Shown here piece after piece: positions 4,879-6,074 of a stretch of 6,074 nt of DNA; position 1 is the first letter of the stretch, and each line of letters starts with the position of its first letter. Position numbers and translations under genes: made by a program. Source of the stretch: Planctomycetaceae bacterium (GTDB lineage Bacteria; Planctomycetota; Phycisphaerae; Phycisphaerales; SM1A02); NCBI GenBank assembly GCA_027488265.1, contig JAIYCA010000334.1:1-6074 (forward strand). The letters are read 5' to 3'. The notes under the pieces are model-generated. The model had not been told where the DNA came from. It saw only the letters and a list, made by a program, of their open reading frames with translations, and did no database searches.

Positions 4879-6074
4879 GCAGATGTACGAATTCACGGAG
4901 CAGCGACGGATGAAGGAACCGAGGCGCGACGCGCGGCGGGCGGTGCGGTGTCGCGACTGGCGACGGCGCTTCCCAGCGGGCGGCATCGTGCGCGCGGCCT
5001 CTACGTCCACGTCCCGTTCTGCTTTCACAAGTGCCATTACTGCGACTTCTACTCGTTCGTGGATCGTGAAGGTCGAACGGGGGAGTACCTCGCGCGCCTC
5101 GCGCACGATGTGACGTGGACGCTCGCGCGCGTCGAGGGAGAGATCGAAACGGTCTTCGTTGGCGGAGGAACGCCGACGCTCCTTTCGGCTGACGAATTGC
5201 GGGCTTTCACGGCAGAGATTCGCCGATTTCCGCTCGCGCGCAACGTCGAGTGGACCGTTGAAGCGAACCCTGAAACGATTGATCTCGAGAAAGCGCATGT
5301 ACTCAAAGATGCGGGCGTGAACCGCGTCTCGATCGGCGCGCAGAGTTTCGAACCGCGGCACTTAAAGACGCTCGAACGTTGGCATGATCCGGCGAATGTC
5401 GCGCGCGCGGCGGGCTACTTGCGCGAAGCGGGCATCACGAATTTCAACCTCGATCTCATCTTCGGTATTCCCGGCCAAACGCTCGCCGAGTGGCGCAGTG
5501 ATCTCGCGCGTGCATTGGAGATTGGGCCTGAGCATCTCTCGTGTTACGGGCTCACGTACGAGGCAAACACCGCGATGACGAAGCGGCTTGAGCGCGGCGA
5601 GTTTGAGCCGTGTGACGATGGACTCGAAGCCGAGATGTACGAAGCGACGGTTGAGATGCTGGCGGCACACGGCTTCACGCGTTACGAAGTTTCAAACTTT
5701 GCGCGCGCTGGCCGCGCGTGTCAGCACAACCTCGTCTACTGGCGCAACGAGTCGTGGTGGGCGCTTGGGCCGAGTGCGAGTGGATCGATCGCTGGGACGC
5801 GCTTCAAGGTTGTCCCGCGGCTTGGCGATTGGCTCGCGCGCGGCGCGGCGGAAGATGATTCGGCGCCGGTGGTGGATGTCGAAGGGCCAGACCTCGCGCG
5901 CAATACGAGCGAAGCTTTGATGCTTGGATTGCGGCTTGCCGAGGGTGTATCGGGCGAACTCGAGCGTCGTGCGATTGCGCTTGAGCCCGCGCGCGCGAAG
6001 GTGATTGCGCGTGCGATCGCCGATGGTCTACTCGAGCGAGATCTGGCCGCCGATCGCTTGCGCTTCACCGCGCG
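4876..6074 (+). CDS. hemW: Heme chaperone HemW, radical SAM (partial, C-terminus off window)
   Basis: HemW binds heme and a SAM-liganded 4Fe-4S cluster and delivers heme to target proteins; it is often mislabelled as oxygen-independent coproporphyrinogen oxidase. Counting from GTG 4876: LYVHVPFC, then Cys49-x3-Cys53-x2-Cys56-D-F (the CxxxCxxCxF form; HemN has a fourth Cys where Phe58 is); GGGTPT (96-101), the SAM-contacting glycine motif; EANPET (129-134); SIGAQSF (153-159, with Gln156); NLDLIFGIPGQ (191-201); YEVSNFAR (about 272-279); and HNLVYW (284-289), matching the HNxxYW signature that marks HemW. The frame is open to the right edge; by family length only some 20 residues are missing. 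The start is uncertain. GTG 4876 gives about 45 residues before the first motif, longer than usual; GTG 4948 gives about 20 and is nearer the family norm; neither has a Shine-Dalgarno. The gene diverges from the zinc-knuckle gene. Confidence 0.95.
   Translation, partial: MADVRIHGAATDEGTEARRAAGGAVSRLATALPSGRHRARGLYVHVPFCFHKCHYCDFYSFVDREGRTGEYLARLAHDVTWTLARVEGEIETVFVGGGTPTLLSADELRAFTAEIRRFPLARNVEWTVEANPETIDLEKAHVLKDAGVNRVSIGAQSFEPRHLKTLERWHDPANVARAAGYLREAGITNFNLDLIFGIPGQTLAEWRSDLARALEIGPEHLSCYGLTYEANTAMTKRLERGEFEPCDDGLEAEMYEATVEMLAAHGFTRYEVSNFARAGRACQHNLVYWRNESWWALGPSASGSIAGTRFKVVPRLGDWLARGAAEDDSAPVVDVEGPDLARNTSEALMLGLRLAEGVSGELERRAIALEPARAKVIARAIADGLLERDLAADRLRFTA

Noticed and set aside
4711..5361. 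Minus-strand ORF of 216 codons across the divergent promoter
   Set aside because: It is antisense to the conserved radical SAM core of hemW and overlaps the well-supported zinc-knuckle start; no domain is seen.

Overview
The window is GC-rich and densely coding. It looks like a planctomycete chromosome, most likely of the Phycisphaerae type. The evidence is a secreted multidomain protein with aspartate/cysteine calcium-binding repeats of the 'DCNxNGxxD...PDECD' style common in that group, and a very small CPN...C / C..C zinc-knuckle protein of a kind often seen there. The taxonomic call is inference from protein style; no rRNA or other marker is present.

Layout. On the minus strand, read right to left: a 65-residue zinc-knuckle protein (4729-4532), adenylosuccinate synthetase PurA (4485-3130) and isoprenyl/undecaprenyl diphosphate synthase UppS (3084-2332). 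They are spaced about 45 bases apart and probably form one transcription unit. A stretch of about 440 bases with no confident gene follows (1895-2331). It may hold a small ORF coupled to uppS and contains short phased repeats. Next comes a large exported protein (1894 to beyond base 1) that leaves the window on the left. On the plus strand, diverging from the zinc-knuckle gene, is hemW (from about 4876), a radical-SAM heme chaperone that runs off the right edge about 400 codons in. The 146 bases between the divergent starts hold an operator-like palindrome and a possible leaderless promoter.

The housekeeping genes cover AMP synthesis (PurA), the polyprenyl lipid carrier for cell-envelope glycans (UppS) and heme trafficking (HemW). 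They do not form a single pathway. The most unusual item is the left-edge gene. It follows the reprolysin-like (M12-type metzincin) domain closely, but every residue of the zinc-binding helix that should be His or Glu is replaced, so it appears to be a secreted pseudoprotease joined to calcium-binding and FG-GAP-like segments. I found no RNA genes, CRISPR arrays or insertion sequences.
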